Assembly (NCBI GenBank): GCA_031763025.1
Contig: JASSKH010000009.1
Coordinates: 1,240,001-1,304,000 of the forward strand
Length of the DNA stretch: 64,000 bases
Direction of reading: 5' to 3'
DNA from: Macrocystis pyrifera
Taxonomy: Eukaryota; Sar; Phaeophyceae; Laminariales; Laminariaceae
The notes beneath the pieces are model-generated. The model worked only from the letters and a program-made list of their open reading frames with translations, was not told the origin of the DNA and ran no database searches. Below, piece after piece: positions 11,101 through 25,200 of this stretch (the stretch's first letter is position 1; every line of letters begins with the position of its first letter). The position numbers and the translations under genes are program-made.

Positions 11101-13422
11101 ATGGCCAAGATTCCCGTGGACATCAAGCGACGGGGAGAAGAACTCACCAAGATGCTCGTGAGTCGCGAGACAATCCACAAAACAAAACTTTCCGCAGCCA
11201 ATCGCACCTGTACCGATACGTCGTACCTGCACGATATATCACTTCATTCGATATCGCTTCTTTCTGTTGGGGGCTGGTACATACCACAGAGTACAGCTTG
11301 CATCTCTATAGGATGAAAAATCAGCAAGGACACTTCCTGGGTGTGCTGGATGCCGGTGGGTAGGAAGAGCGGTTCAATGTGAAGAACGCACACACACGGG
11401 AGACTGAGGAAGGTAGCCTGCGATTTCCAGGGAAGTAAGAAATTCAGAAGCCGATAAACTGCAGCCATAAGTCGGTGTAGAATGTATCTTATCCCAAAAA
11501 ATAGAAACCCAGCCTGGGCCCAGCATTCCCGTTTCTTCCTTGATGTTCTGTACTGCTGTACCTCGGCCGCCGCTACAGCAGCCGCCAGCTGCAAACGTGC
11601 TGTAATTTTACGTGCCGTCAAGTACAGCAGAGCATTTCCATGATACGGTAGGGTGCCTGCCATCTTGAACGCCATCCTCTCTGGTGCCTCTAGAGTATCT
11701 GGCGCAACCCTCCGCGGCGACAAGCTGCCGCGAGGGCGTGAAGAGTTGCTGCACGTCTCGCTGCTGGTGCTGTTACGTAGACACCAGCGTATTGCTGTAA
11801 CCTAAAATAAGGTATCCCCCCTTCGACGTTGCCCATTGCGCAGATGGATTTCGAGGGAAAGTTTGAGGCGGAGAGACTATCTCGCTTGGAGAGAGAGGGG
11901 CGGATCCTAAAGCAACTGGCGGATCACGAGCAGGACGTATCAAACGACTTCGACTCAGAGCGGGTGAGCCTCGGGCAGGCCCACTTTCAGGATGAAGCAG
12001 GGGTTATTCGCTGCCGGTGTGGTACATACCTGCGTTATTTTCGTTTTGGGAGCGCTGGAGTGACAGTAGTTATTTTCTTGTCTTCTTGATGCACATCAGG
12101 GCCTGTCTCGAGCAGGCTTCATGCACGGACAAGACTTATCTCGGTCCAAGGTATATCTTCGCACCTGATATTTTGTTTCTTGACTCTTTGCTTGTTCCTT
12201 CCGCTCTTCCACAAGTGGTGACAGTTCCACCTTGCAATATCGCTATCTTCTACGTACCCTCCGAGTCGATCCTCGAGCTGTCGCCGCCAAGAAAGCTGCG
12301 TGGATCTATAGTCGTACGGCTACGGCCATGCATGACATAAGTGCACCCCACCCCCCCTCTGCCTCCGTCTCTCTGCCCCCTCCCCACCCCCTTATGCTCC
12401 CGTCTCTGCCGCCGCCCTCCTTTTCTCTGAAGACCTCGCGAGAGAACACTTACGCCGACTTACGACGAGTGCTTGACGAGAACGTGCGGTCACGGATGAA
12501 AGGGGACGAGAAGTTTCAGTCTTTTGTGCGCGAGGAGCTGGCCAGCCTGAAGAACTCCGTCTCCTTGGAGAGGCAGACTCGCGAAAGGGACGATGGGGAG
12601 ATTGTGGACGCCCTGGTGAGTTTTTTTTTTCTTGCTTTGGCGTTGCTCCTCCTCTTCCACGTTTATCGTGCCCACTTTCAAGCTTCATTCGCTTCGGACA
12701 GATCACTGATCCCCGCTCAATGATCTAAAGTTTTTTAAAAGGCGGGTATTTTCTTGATCTGTATTTTATTGTGTAGATTATATCGGGTGGAAGCCGTATA
12801 CTGTGCATGATCTAGCACGTACTTCCTGGGTTGGATCTTTACCGTACATACAGATCCTGCACGGCATCTCGCATCAGCCGATCAGGATCCAGATGATCTA
12901 CTGTAGATCATAATCTATCTGTCGGACTTGGGACCTGATATGGAAAAAGGGACAATAATTCAATGGCAGTTACGTATTTCGGGTCATTTTTCAGCGGTCG
13001 TCGCATTCGTATCATGCCCGTGTCTCGTTCTGCAGTGGAAGGCAATATCTATTGTAATGGCTGAACCTCTTTTGCACACCCCGGAATAGCGAACAAAGTA
13101 ATGGTTGGTAACGTCAATTTTGATTGTCGATTTTCCTCTCTGAAGCCCCAACAGGGCTATGGTTTCAAGCGTCAGTGCTGAAGACGATGCACCCAGCGCG
13201 AGGCACAACATACTAAATAAATCGTTGAGATTTGAGCCGCTCGCATTGGTTCGCCGTTCCCTCGTGAAGCGCGATATCACATGTACGCGCGACATATGCT
13301 CGTCCCCTCATCCTACCCCTCGCCCTTCTCGCCCCGGGTGTTTCCCTCCCCCAATTTCGCAGAACCGTTACACATCCAAACTGCAGAGTAGCCTCAAGAT
13401 CATCAACAGTTCGGAGATCTAA
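8199..13422 (+). CDS. SF-assemblin (striated fibre assemblin, flagellar root protein)
   Basis: Coiled-coil protein that polymerises into 2-nm filaments of flagellar (basal-body) roots. Five exons: 8199-8477, 10990-11157, 11844-11963, 12433-12615 and 13363-13422. All joins are phase 0 with GT-AG borders, giving about 269 residues, the usual family length. After a short Gly/Ser head (residues 1-30) comes LNNILESFQAFDSDMKRGTR, a family signature. A continuous heptad-rich rod follows (KDEHRIAQLTAELTRLEKTL; VEEKFDAEMAKIPVDIKRRG; ENTYADLRRVLDE; REELASLKNSVSLERQTRER). It ends NRYTSKLQSSLKIINSSEI and a stop. A second Met at 8226 is in frame. The gene is divergent from DYNC2LI1, another flagellar gene. 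Introns carry a GATC-rich repeat but no large transposon. Confidence 0.93.
12716..12935. repeat. GATC-rich dispersed repeat, copy 2
   Basis: Intron 4 of the SF-assemblin gene. Landmarks CTTCCTGGGTTGGATC, CAGATCCTGCACGGCATCTC and AGATGATCTACTGTAGATCA, in the opposite orientation to copy 1. Confidence 0.65.
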
Positions 13423-16283
13423 CGCTCGTTGCTTCGCGTGAAACTGATCCCGCTACAGAGATCGCGACTTGCGGTATAACTTCGAAGCGGTATCTTGGTG
13501 GTCTGTTCGAGAATAGGCGTGATTGCACATCAGTTGCTGTGTTGGCAGCGTTTCTGATTTCCGGATGCAGATTGGTGCGGGTTGATATGATGTTTTTTTT
13601 TTCTTCCTGTGCGTAGAGGTCGGTTTTGGGTTTTTAGGGTTTTGTGCGCGACGGGAGATTATAGTGTACAAAGGCTCCGTCTAGGGAGCGCCTCACTTCC
13701 GCGCGGCTTTTTGATTGGTGGGTGCACGCCAGACCCAATAATGTTTATTTTGCTGTAGTTGTGATTTTCCTGGCTCAAGGCTTTTGTTAGCACTGACGCA
13801 AACGCCGAAAAACGAAACTATTGTCCTTTATTGGGTGCATCTGTTTTTTGTTCGCTTTTTGTTTGCGTCGGAAGGCGATAAAATACCCGGCCTTCATTCG
13901 AGTGTCGCACGGCCTGTTTTAGGCTATGTACGAACACAGTACGATTGATCTGCTACTACTAGTAATAGTGGGCTAGTACGGACGTTTGCAGGCTACTGTC
14001 TACTGAAATTATTGTCCTTTCTTGGGTGCATCTTTTTTTTATTCGCTTTTTATTCGCGTCGGAAGGCGATAAAATACCCGGCCTTCATTCGAGTGTCGCA
14101 CGGCCTGTTTTAGGTTATGTACGAACACAGTACGATTGATAGACTGCTACTAGTAATAGTAGGCTATTACGGACATTTACAGGCTACTTGCTGCTGGTAT
14201 GAATACATTACTACTATTATTTACGATGGGCTACTCCTGCTATCAATACGACTATGTTGCTACTAATCGGCTACTGTGGCGAGGAGAGTGCGCGGAGGTT
14301 TGAAAGCACACGCACAGCAGTGGTCGATGTCAAACGCAACGTACACAGCGTCCACAAACTCAGGGCAGCATTTGCACTCATGTGTTGGTGGTGGTTGGTA
14401 GGGTTGCGATATTTCGTAGGGTGTTGCGATATTTCAATCCTAGGCTGCGAGCACCCTACTTTTTGGATGTTAATGCCGTTACGGGAGTTCTACTGTACTG
14501 TAGTACACACAACTACTTCTCAGCTACTACAGTAGCACTGTACAGTACAGGTGTACATCAGTGAAGGACAGGGATGCCGGTCCAGCCTGGATTTTTTACG
14601 TGGGGAAGAGTGTATTCTACACTAAATTCCGTATACGATTTCCGAAGTTTTTGATTCGTCCTGTAAATGCCGGTCTGCATTTCTTACGGCTCGTTTTCTT
14701 GGTACATATCAGTATCATATCTGGTAGGTGTTTTGTGCTTTAGTATACCGGTAGCTGCACGTCTCATCTGTCACGCACGCGTGCTTTTCAAGATTCCTCG
14801 GGAAGGAGGTCGCTACCCTATAGGATCTGGTCAATGTGATCCCCTCCTGGGGTAATGACCTTGAAACATCTTGTATTCTCCCGCGTTCTCGCTCGCCAAC
14901 ACGACCGCAACAACCGCAACGTTGAAGAATAAAAATATCCCAAATCATCGATAGGCTGTGATTGGCTTACTATGCAGTAGTGTATCATAGGCATATGTGA
15001 TCTCCGCGTAATATAGCAACCAACGCCTGCGTGTCCCTGACATGATAATGTCTTTGTAGAGAGTAAATATACGACGTACCGTTTTGTATATACTCAATGC
15101 TTCTTATGCGGTTGTATAGCAGTATACGAGGAAAGCACGTCCCTTCCTTGAGCCAGCCCTGTGTATTGAAGGAAACCTTTTGGTGTGTGACGCCGTGTTG
15201 AGTGTTGATGGTAGGAAGCCTGTTCGTTTGTAAAGGATAAACCACTGAGGTACTTCTTTTGTTCGTTTGTAAAGGATACACCACTGAGCTACTCATTGCT
15301 ATACTTTATGAACGAACAAAATCATGGTGGAGGCAGAAGTACTCTGATACGCACGATTTTTGGCCTAGGGTGGGGAGATCATCCTGAGGTGTATGTCACT
15401 ACAGTAATTGGCCAAAAGGGTAAAATCGTGAATAGGCTTGGCACGTATGTAGTCAAGCGAAACTCGATCACATGCGGCGGCGTGTGGCTCAAGATCATGA
15501 CACGAAATATCATGTCAGCACTGCTGGTATTAATAATATATACCTGGTACGCCGTACGCTATAATTGGATTCCGAGGCGCATCCGCCGACGACGCCAACA
15601 AATGTGGAACGGTTACTTACGATACGTACGTACATAAAAAAATGGTGTAGAGCTTAGATATTCTTGGCATGCGTAGACGCATTGAGGTGACTTGTATGGA
15701 GTGCCCACACCCTCGAGGTTAACAAGGAGAGATGTTCGGTCTGACGTTCACGAGGTGACAGGAGGTGGTGTAATACTGCCGGCATACTACAAGGTACTGT
15801 AGTGGAACGAGGCGGTAGAGGTGTACGTTGTATGTGCCCAAGGATGTTGTATGTTACGCTTGCACTTGATCTTCAGCAGCACCATGATGCTGTGTACTGC
15901 TTCATCGACTTCTCCGAGATGCCCGGCCTGACGCCATCAGGATACAGCTTCCATTCTACACACAGCAGCATGCGAGAGCGCGCATCAACAGCAGTGTGAG
16001 TAACAGCGAGACGGAGTGTGCGATGAGACTGGTCACAATTGGCACCAGCGCGGTCATCGGGGGCGCCCGCAGAAATTTCTGGTCGCCAAGGGGAAATATT
16101 CCAAAGTCCCTAGCCCCTAAAACATTTGCCACCATCGATATGTGGAACTCCCTAAAAAACGAGGATGGATGCAACAGAGAGAGCAGAGAGCAGACAGGCC
16201 TCGACAAACAAGGCCGCCGGCTGCGCGTTAAGGTCTAGCATCGCGTGTTCTTTTATGTACAGGCCACTCCAGCTTTGTGTGTC
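13423..16283. other. Intergenic: SF-assemblin to DDX51-like helicase
   Basis: AT-rich, with a tandem duplication near its left end (separate entry) and many short CAGTAGTA/GTACGTAC-type simple motifs. The longest open frame (15296-15637, plus) has no recognisable domain or exon signals and is treated as chance. No RNA gene was seen. Confidence 0.6.
13813..14190. repeat. Two-copy tandem duplication, unit about 190 bp
   Basis: The block beginning at 13813 (CGAAACTATTGTCCTTTATT) is repeated from about 14004 with few differences. Both copies share GGAAGGCGATAAAATACCCG, TTCGAGTGTCGCACGGCCTG and GTACGAACACAGTACGATTG. The high identity suggests a recent duplication. Confidence 0.9.
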
Positions 16284-19200
16284 ATGTTCAAGGTCCAGAG
16301 GTTCACAGCGGATGACGAAGAGGAGGAAAGCGGCGGCCATGACTCCACCAGCATTCTCGACAGTATCCTCCAACGAGCCAAGGCCCGCGCCGGTAGCAAT
16401 CGCAAGCGCGCCCGCTTAGAGCCCACCACGAGCGCTAGCGGTGGTGGTGGGGATGGCGGTGGCATCCACGGAGATTATCGTGCGAACTCCGGTGCCAGCC
16501 GGAGGACGAAGGCTCGTGCAGCAGGGGACGCGGTCTCTAGAGTTGCGGCAGCTGGTGGCAGTGCATCGTCGGTGGCTGAGGCGAAGCACGGCGGCGTGCG
16601 GTTGCTAGAGAGGGACAGCCGTAACGACAGCGTTGATGCCGTCGACAGTGCCAAGAGCAGGGGGGCTGAAGCTAGCAAGGACGGTGAAAGCGAAGACAAC
16701 GATGAAAGCGACGAAAGCAAAGATAGTGGAGATGAAGAGGAAGAGGAGGAAGGTGTGGATGTAGACAGGGAAGAGGAAGACGAGGAAGAAGACGAGGAGG
16801 GGGGGGAGGAGGAGGAGGAGGAAGCAGGAGCAGGATTGAATGGAGCACCTGCACAGCAGGCACCAGAGGCCGGCGCCGACGGAACAGGGGACGTCGGTGA
16901 AGGACTTCGGCCCATGGAGGAGGTCGCGGACGAGTGGGGTCTAGACGCTAGACTCGCGGAGGCGTTGCGAGAGGAAGGCGTTAAGCACTTCTTCCCCATC
17001 CAGGTACTGTAGTGCTCGTACGATGTTGTACCACTCGAACGTGCAGCAGGTTTGTGGCCTGCTGTGAACTGTAGAGAGGTACCAGGTATACTCGTACATA
17101 CATACAATCGTACAGCAGTAGTTTCTTGCTCGGGATTGATGTGGGATGACAGGGGACCCGTGTGTATCTCGCCATCCGTTGCAATGTCGCAAGCACTGCT
17201 TGATCATTGGGCGGAGTTGGGTCGCAGCTCCGCCCTTATGTGCTTTCGACCAGCGCCGTACCTCGTATACTTCGTAAAGGCGGTTTTATTGGTGTTTTTT
17301 TAGGGCATGACTTCGACATCACGTTGTTTGGTTGTGTTTGGATACCTCTAATATATATTAATAGTAAGGAGCCAACCCTCGCATGCAGAATGGCCGAAGC
17401 CCTCAAGCGCAATACTCGCAGCCTGTATCTGTTTGTCGTGCCCACCATGCTCGCCGATGATAATCCTCCCGTAGTAATCTCTTGCGTAGTGTGACATGGC
17501 AACTTGCGGCGGAAAGGCAAATCGGCCGCTGGCTTTCCTCCCCGTCTAAAAGCGGTGATGCTTGCCTCTGTGTGTTACAGCCTGCTGATCTATGAAAACT
17601 TGGGCTCGTTGCTTTGCACGGGGTGCCTCTTGACAGGTCCGGGTGGTTCCAGACATAGTGGCCACAGAGCGGCACTCACACGTGCAAAGCCGAGATATCT
17701 GCGTTTCTGCTCCCACTGGCAGCGGCAAGACCCTCGTTTTCGTGCTTGGAGTCTTGCAGGTGAGAAAATACTTGCCAGAAATACGGAACAACCACCGTTT
17801 CACCCATGGGACAGATCATGATCTATACATGTATATCTACATAAGCTAGATACTCAACTGCCTTGCGCGGCGCAGCCGTACTCCTGCGGCCTTCAACGAC
17901 ATACAAAAGGGCTGATAAGAATTACTGTTGGAAATAACCGGACATCGATTGATATTACTCGAGTAGTTATCAATAGTATGTTTATAATACTAAAAAACAA
18001 CAGCTGTGAGGTCGAGTATTTCGTCGAAACTCATTTTTGCAAGCTGGGTGGGATACTTCGATTGCGTGTACTATGGGTTTTATATGGTCTCATGCAGGAA
18101 GTACAGTCCGTATACGAGGAAGACAAAAGACAAAATCTGAATATTTTGGTATATAGTAACGGTGCATTCGCTGGGCCAGCGCGCCGCATCATGTCCCCCG
18201 CAAAAACTTGGGCGCGCGCCCGGCTTTGACTGACTACATCGTACCACTCTTGACGAATCCGTTAGGATCGGCTAACTCGTGAATACGAAGGCGAAAATGT
18301 CCATACACGCCCGTTGACAGTGGTATGATATATATTTGATAACGATATCGATGCTTGCAGAAAGGGAGAGGGCGAGATAAACGCAGAAGCGAGCCCCCTG
18401 CCCGTCGGGGCACCGTTGAGCGATGCCTACAGAGCCATCCAAACGGTGCGTCCATGGAAGTATCCTCTGCAAAGTCTCCTTTTTCGACTCCGGTTTTTCC
18501 TTGCCCCGCGCATTTTGCTGGCTAGGCGTTGATACGGAGGCGCGTGGCGCGCTTGCGAGCCTTGGTTCTTCTACCGTCTCGCGACTTGGCGATGCAAGTC
18601 CATGCGGTTTTCGAGAGGTACGCGCGAGGGACGGGCCTCCGAGTGGGGCTGGCTATCGGCCAGACGAACTTCCTTGAGGAACAGCTGGCTCTGGTCGGAG
18701 CTGTGGCCCTGGCAGGTAAGACCCAGCCGTGGCGCTCAACCCTTGCGCCACTGCAAGCATTTTCACGATCGAAGCGGATTTCTACTTCACGAAGGCGCCA
18801 AAAAATAGTGGCTGCTTTCCAGCCTCGCGTGCCCGAATCTCCGCGTCCCGTCCCGACGACCGGGATCTCTCGTAAAAAGACCGATCAAACCGAGGAACGA
18901 TCGAGTTTTTTTTCTCCATCCACTCCCACCAACACCCGCAGTTGACGGCAAGTCACAAATATCCACTAGCTCGAGTTGCTGTGGATAGCGAGAGCTGCAG
19001 TATCTTCCCACAGCAGCAGTTACAATTATTTTACCGAAAACGAAATGTGTGCATTCTAAAGGGGTTAGTTAGGTCAATCCCTTTCGGGACTTCAAGGTAT
19101 ACCTTAACCCCTTAAATACTGCAGTCCCGTGTTAGGGACAAACCACTCAAGTTCCAAGTAGTTTGTCCCCAAAATGGGACCGCAGTAGTAAAACGGTTAC

Positions 19201-22200
19201 AGGGGAGATAACCGTTTTTGTGACTTGGAGGCATGTATTAAACGGGGCGGAAAGTCGAAATGAAATGACGAGTACGTCATCTGTCCTTCGAAGCAGCCCC
19301 TCCAGGCTGCATTTTGGGACTTGCAAGGCATGTGTTGAAGGGGGGGAAATTTCGAAGTGTATTGACGAGTACATCATGTGTCCTTTGAAGCGCCCCCCCC
19401 CAGGTTGGTGAGGAAGGCGGTGTTGTATATCCGATCTGCAGTATATTGTGTAGTGCAAGGAGATCTCCGATACACACGTAGCATTGTACGAGTATGATAT
19501 GATTGGTAATACTTTTCAAGTTGCACGGCTGGGCACACTCCTAATGCTAGACGGCTGATATGATGGTACCTGACACACGACAGTATTGGTCGCTGTGCTT
19601 GGCCTGGTCCCAAGAGGACTAACGTTGTTGTCGGCGTGGTAAGGCACTCATTTTTTTTTGTGCTTCGTGCCCTTGTGCCGTGAATGAGCAAGGTATATAG
19701 AAGTAGCCGCCGGGGTCTTGTCTTGGAGTGGCGAAGGTGGCCAGGAAAGCGGAACAGGCGCGTGTTTTTCATTGGTTCGGACAAGGTATATACAAGTGTA
19801 GAGTCTACGTGCATACGTACGTAATTCGAATTATATTTATATGTATATGTTGTTTCTGTTTTTACCCTTTTGTGCAGTCCGTTGCCTCGCTTCCTTGTCC
19901 ATTTTACGGTGGACGAAATTACTTTGGTGTTTTTACTCCACTCGAAAAACTATACCTGGTTATATATACCAGGTATATGTTTTTACACAAGAACAAAATA
20001 TGCTCTTCTCGAAAAAATCATTATCTGCTGTTGACAACAAACGAAACATGCCTTCTCACGCCGCTGGGAAATACATTGCACTTTCTCGCGACATCAAAAT
20101 ATCCTTCTCTCCGTTAGGAAACCCGGTCGCGGCAGCCCGAGCGAGTCTGTTGCGGGGACAAGGCCGCCACACGGTACCTCCGCCTTCCGGGAGTTCCAGC
20201 CTCGACTGGGGCGAGCGCTTGCCCGCGAGTGCGCCTGTGGGTGGAGCGTCTGAGGTCAGTTCCTTGCTCGTCGTGAAGCCTACACAACGAGCCATTCGAG
20301 AGGTACTAGTTGAGCTGTACGCTAGTGTCCAAGCCTTATGACCCATAGCAAGCTTTCTCAGTATCTATATCATGTTGTTGGGTGTGGGGGAGTGGTGTGT
20401 ACGACTTGCTGGTCAGTTTGTTTTGGCATTTTCGGGACGGGAGGTAGGGGGGGGGGCGGTAGAGCATATTTCGGAGCGCGGAGGGATGTCCTTGTAACAA
20501 TTGGGGGGTTTAACCCTTTTGAGACCCCTATAGATAGCGACCACAGCTAGCAACCAAAACAATGGTTGGAAATTTTGATGTTATCAACCTCCTACGAGCA
20601 GCGTACCCGTCCAGCAGTACCAGTGGACCATGCCGTACGACTCCTTGCATTAACTCGGGCACCAACCATTGCATCATCACCCAATCACGCAGTGGCCGAT
20701 ATTGCTGAAACCGTCACTTTTTATCGTTACTGTTTCCCTTTGAAGTCCCAGGAGAGTAATACTTGCTCATGGCAGGCGTACGTGCAGCACTGGCATCGCC
20801 GTCCTCCGCGCACAGTCGAGATGATGTCCCATTACACCCATCTCAACAATTATCTCCAAGCGTTCGACACATCGCAGATGATGATTTTTTGTTTTCAGTC
20901 TTTTCTCGTTCGAACATGTTTGCTGGATGTGAACGAGTGATAAATAGTGTCGTCCCCTCCCTGTGTTCCGTCGTTTTCACTCCGCGCTGCCCCCCCCCCC
21001 CCCTCGCCTATGGAAGATGCGCAATTAGGGCCCAAGTGTTGGAGGTGTCTCTATTGGGAGTAGGAACGGTGCTCCGTCCCGAAAGGGATGCGTGGTCAAC
21101 GTTGAAATGACTCAGGCAAGCAACAAATGAGTACGCCCCCCCCCCCCCCCCCCCCCGACGATCATGTCGGTACGCCTGCTCGGCATCGCTCCCACAGGTG
21201 GACATCGTCGTTGCGACGCCGGGGAGGCTGTTGGACCACCTCGAAAAGACCCCGGGTTTCACGCTGCAGCACCTGCGATACCTTGTGATCGATGAGGCGG
21301 ACCGGTTGCTCAACCAGAGCTACCAGGGCTGGGTAGAGAAAGTCATCAAGGCGGCGCATAGGTGCGGGATGTTGTCGTTGACGCTGGCTATATGCTATAG
21401 GGAGGTACATACCAGGTAACACTTTTTGGCCAAACTGTCTCGGACTGAAGAGGGTCCCCAAGTGAAGGCCCTTGCTTTTCCGGACAGATTGGTCTACTAC
21501 AACGAGCCAACGTGGTCAACTTTAACCCCTTTAGAACTGCTTTCCCGGTTTGAGGACAAAGCACTCTAATTACAAGTTGTTTGTCCCCAAAACGGGACTG
21601 CGGTCGTAAAAGGATTAACCGTGCCAATAAGTGGTTGAGCGCAAGCGTTGTCGCACACGTGTGAACACGGAGAACCTGACCATGTACTCGCACCGCCGCC
21701 TGCCCCCCCCCGCTCCATGATGAGGCACCGACGAGGCAGTTACATAGTAAACCCATTGCTGTCTCTGGAAGTGGCCACACCAGAAATTAAATCAATTAAT
21801 TGATGCTGTCATCCTTATGCAAGAAAATCCGCCTCTAAAGCGGTTCTTAGTAGGATGCAGCTCATCGTTCATGCGACTCGCCCAACACCTCACGGCACTT
21901 CGCGCTTGGTGCAAGCAATGTCTGCCTGGTTGGTGAAAGCCCGACGCGCTCCGTCCCGGCATTGTAGGGATGCGAGGGTCTACGGTCATACGACTACGTC
22001 CATGCATGATAATGAGTACACCCCCCCCCTCCATCTACAATATGCGAAGGGCAAGCAGGGTTTAGGCCAAACCCTAGCTGCGGAGACCATGCGTGCACAT
22101 TAGGCAAGATAATCCAAGGTAGGAAAGACTCGGGGCTAACAATTTACTGATTCTGCGTAGATGTACAGAAGCCCTACGGCACGTTATGGAGAATTGGATT

Positions 22201-25200
22201 GTGCAAAAAGTTGTGGGAAATAGAGATCAGAGAAAAGATGTGGAGAGTGATGAAAAAAAATGACGGAACGTTCAAGAAGTGCTGTGATGCTGGCCGGGGA
22301 AATATCGAACTATGTTGATATTTTACAAGGAGTTGCACAGGGATGTAGATCATCAGCTGATATATTCGAGGTATATATCAACCTAATAATAGCAGTCGAA
22401 GCAGCAGAGCAGGGAGTCACGGTGGGGAATATAAGGTGTCGGTGTTTGGATTGATGTTTGGGGATGACTCCGTGGGGTTCTTACTCGGCAGCGGTGCTCC
22501 AACTCGAAAGGGATGCGTGGTTAATGTTCAAAGAGTTAAGGCAAGCAACTAATGAGCACAACCCCCCCCCCCTCCCCTCTCCCCCCACAGGCAGCGAAAC
22601 AGGAAAGGGACAATATATGCAAAACTAAAATACGCCAAACGTTTCTACCTGGTATGCAACGTACGGGAAAAACGTAATGAGCGCCCAAATGATGGAGGTG
22701 CCTCTACTAGGAGTAGGAACGGTGCTCCGCCTCGAAAGGGATGCGTGGTCAATGTCTAAGGCAAACAACAAATGAGTATCCCCCCCCCACCCCCCCATTG
22801 CGAGCAGGAGAAAGCCGGGAATTGCGGCTCCCGTAGGCACGACCCACAAGGAGACACTATGTGACAGTGACAGCAGCAACAACGGGGCAGCGAAAACCAC
22901 TAGCCACATGAGCGACGGCGCTTCGAGGGTCCAAACTCGTCGGCACCCCCCCCGCCCGCCTTCCAACTTGACCCAGTGACGGTGCGAGGGAGGCCCCTGG
23001 CAACGGGCGACCGGGTCCGGGGACCAACCGTATCAACCCCCCCCCTACGAAAGCTTCTTTTTTCGGCGACCCTTACCAGCAACCCGCAGAAACTGGCCCG
23101 GTTGGACGTGGTGAACCCGCTCATTTATACCGCGAGGGAGATGGCGCCGGCGGCAGGGCGGCGAGGGAGGGCGACGAGAGAGGGGGGCGGGCGGGCGTAA
23201 GGACGGGGGTGGGGAACAGGGCGACGAAGACGACGCGAAAAAAAAAACGACCTTCTCAGGAAACGCGGCGGTCTAACTTGGACGAGATTGGTCTGGATGG
23301 CGCGGCTTTGGGGCAATTCAGCACGCCTGCCACGCTGCAGGAAAATTACACCGTGTGCGACTCGCAGGTGATATACGGGAGGCATCGTGTGTGTGGGGGG
23401 GAGGAGTCGCTAAAGTGGGGTAGTACTGGGCAAGGAGGGGGTGAGGGTGGTTGTGGTGGGTGGTGGTCTCGAGCTCACTGCCATCATTCGTCGTTGGCGC
23501 TTGCGGTCGAATTTCTAGTATTTAGGTTTTGTTGGTATCTGCCCGTATATATGTACGTCTGGAGATGATGTAATTTGTTGGTTGCCTAGTACATTGCCCC
23601 CTCCTCGAAAGAAAATCGTGCCGTGTATGCGCGTCCTTGCTTCTTACAGCATTGGGCGGGTGGCCGCCATCAACTAAATATTGCAATATTTCACTCCTCC
23701 CAACCGCCGTTGTCCATTGCTCACAAGGCGACTAATTCGGGATGCTTCTCCGCCGTCCCCTTCTCCTGACTGCGATATGTATAACAATGCCGTGCTTCTC
23801 GCGTCCCAGGCAAAGCCGCTGGTGCTCTTGTCACTGCTGAGGGAGATGGTGGGGAGAAAGACGGAGTTGTCGGTCGTTTTTACGTCCTCGGTGGACTCGA
23901 CGCACCGCCTCTTCCGCCTGCTGCAACTCTTTGGCGGTACGACTCACGAACCAAATACTGTATACTATAACCAAGATAACACACACCCCTGGGACGAGTT
24001 TTCAAGCTGTTTTTCTTGACAATCGGGAAGCTGGAAACGCCGAGCGATACAGTAGTCTATGGAAATGCCTCGTCGAGATATTTCCAAAGCCACCATTTTG
24101 GTCATGTGTGCCCCCCCCCCCTACTTTGGAGAAACTGGGCTCGGAAAATCATCCCAGGGGGTGTGTGACTCTGAAATAAATATCAAAGGGAGCTTATATT
24201 CCCGGTCATAGCGGTATGCCATACAAAGACCGGTCCTTTTGGGCGCGTCAAGACTTCGTTTGGCCTTTTTGTACTAGTTTTGGTGTAAGAGGCCGTCAGT
24301 CAAAGGGTCAAGCCGGGGTCTGACCGGTCTACATCTGCGCGCGTCGAAGCCGTTTTAGGTCTTGAAATAATAGATTTAGTATAGAGGGCGGTCTCCTTTG
24401 TTCAGCATCTCTGGTCACATCACCCTATGGTGAGAGTAAATTGCAAAAATATGTCGACTCCCCCTAAAAACGTGTTTGTTTATACCGTATTATAGTTCTG
24501 AGCAGGTAGCTTATCATGTAGAAGCTAGTTTTGGCAGCCAATTGCATGTTACTCTAGGGTACGAGCGAAAACCAGACCGGTCGGCTTTTGAGACAGCCAC
24601 TCGTCTGGTTTGGTTGGCGGTTACGTTTGACCTTTTTTTTTCCAATCCCAATTTTTTCGGTCATGACAGGATTCGAGGGCGGCGTCGCAGCAGCTAAGGG
24701 GGAGGGAGAGGGCGCCGGTGGCAACGGCGAGGGCGATTCTGACGGTGGCGTGGCCGAATTCTCGAGCAGCTTGGGGCAGCGGCAGCGTTCTCACATTGTC
24801 CGACGAGCCAGGGCGGGCGGCATCCGCGTCATCGTTTGCTCGGACGGGATGGCTCGCGGCATGGACCTTGACGGGGTGGGCCTGGTTGTGAACTACGACG
24901 TGCCCTCGCAGCCCAAGACTTACGTGCACAGGTGGAAATCACGTACATGCATTCGTAGATTCAATGACATGACGATGCTTGCCCATGCCCTACGCTATTC
25001 CTCGGTCGCACTCCCACGGTAAATGCACGCTAAATGCACGCGGCATAGTAGAATGACTTTCCTGGTTTTTTTTTTGCTTCCACACGCTCCATTGGTGGTA
25101 GTGGACGGGTAACTCAGGATAGTGGACGGGTAACTCAGGAATCGTTGCGCTCGCTCCCGAGGCCGTCACGTCTTTGTCAACGAGCAAGGACCGTACTGTC

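Noticed and set aside
15296-15637. 113-residue plus open frame
   Set aside because: No domain, no conserved-looking composition and no supporting signals in an AT-rich intergenic region.
20566-20940. Possible extra helicase exon near 20.77-20.93 kb (acceptor CATGGCAG)
   Set aside because: Exon 20118-20302 already joins 21198 in phase 0 (AIRE to [11 protein letters not shown]), and no helicase motif is missing there.
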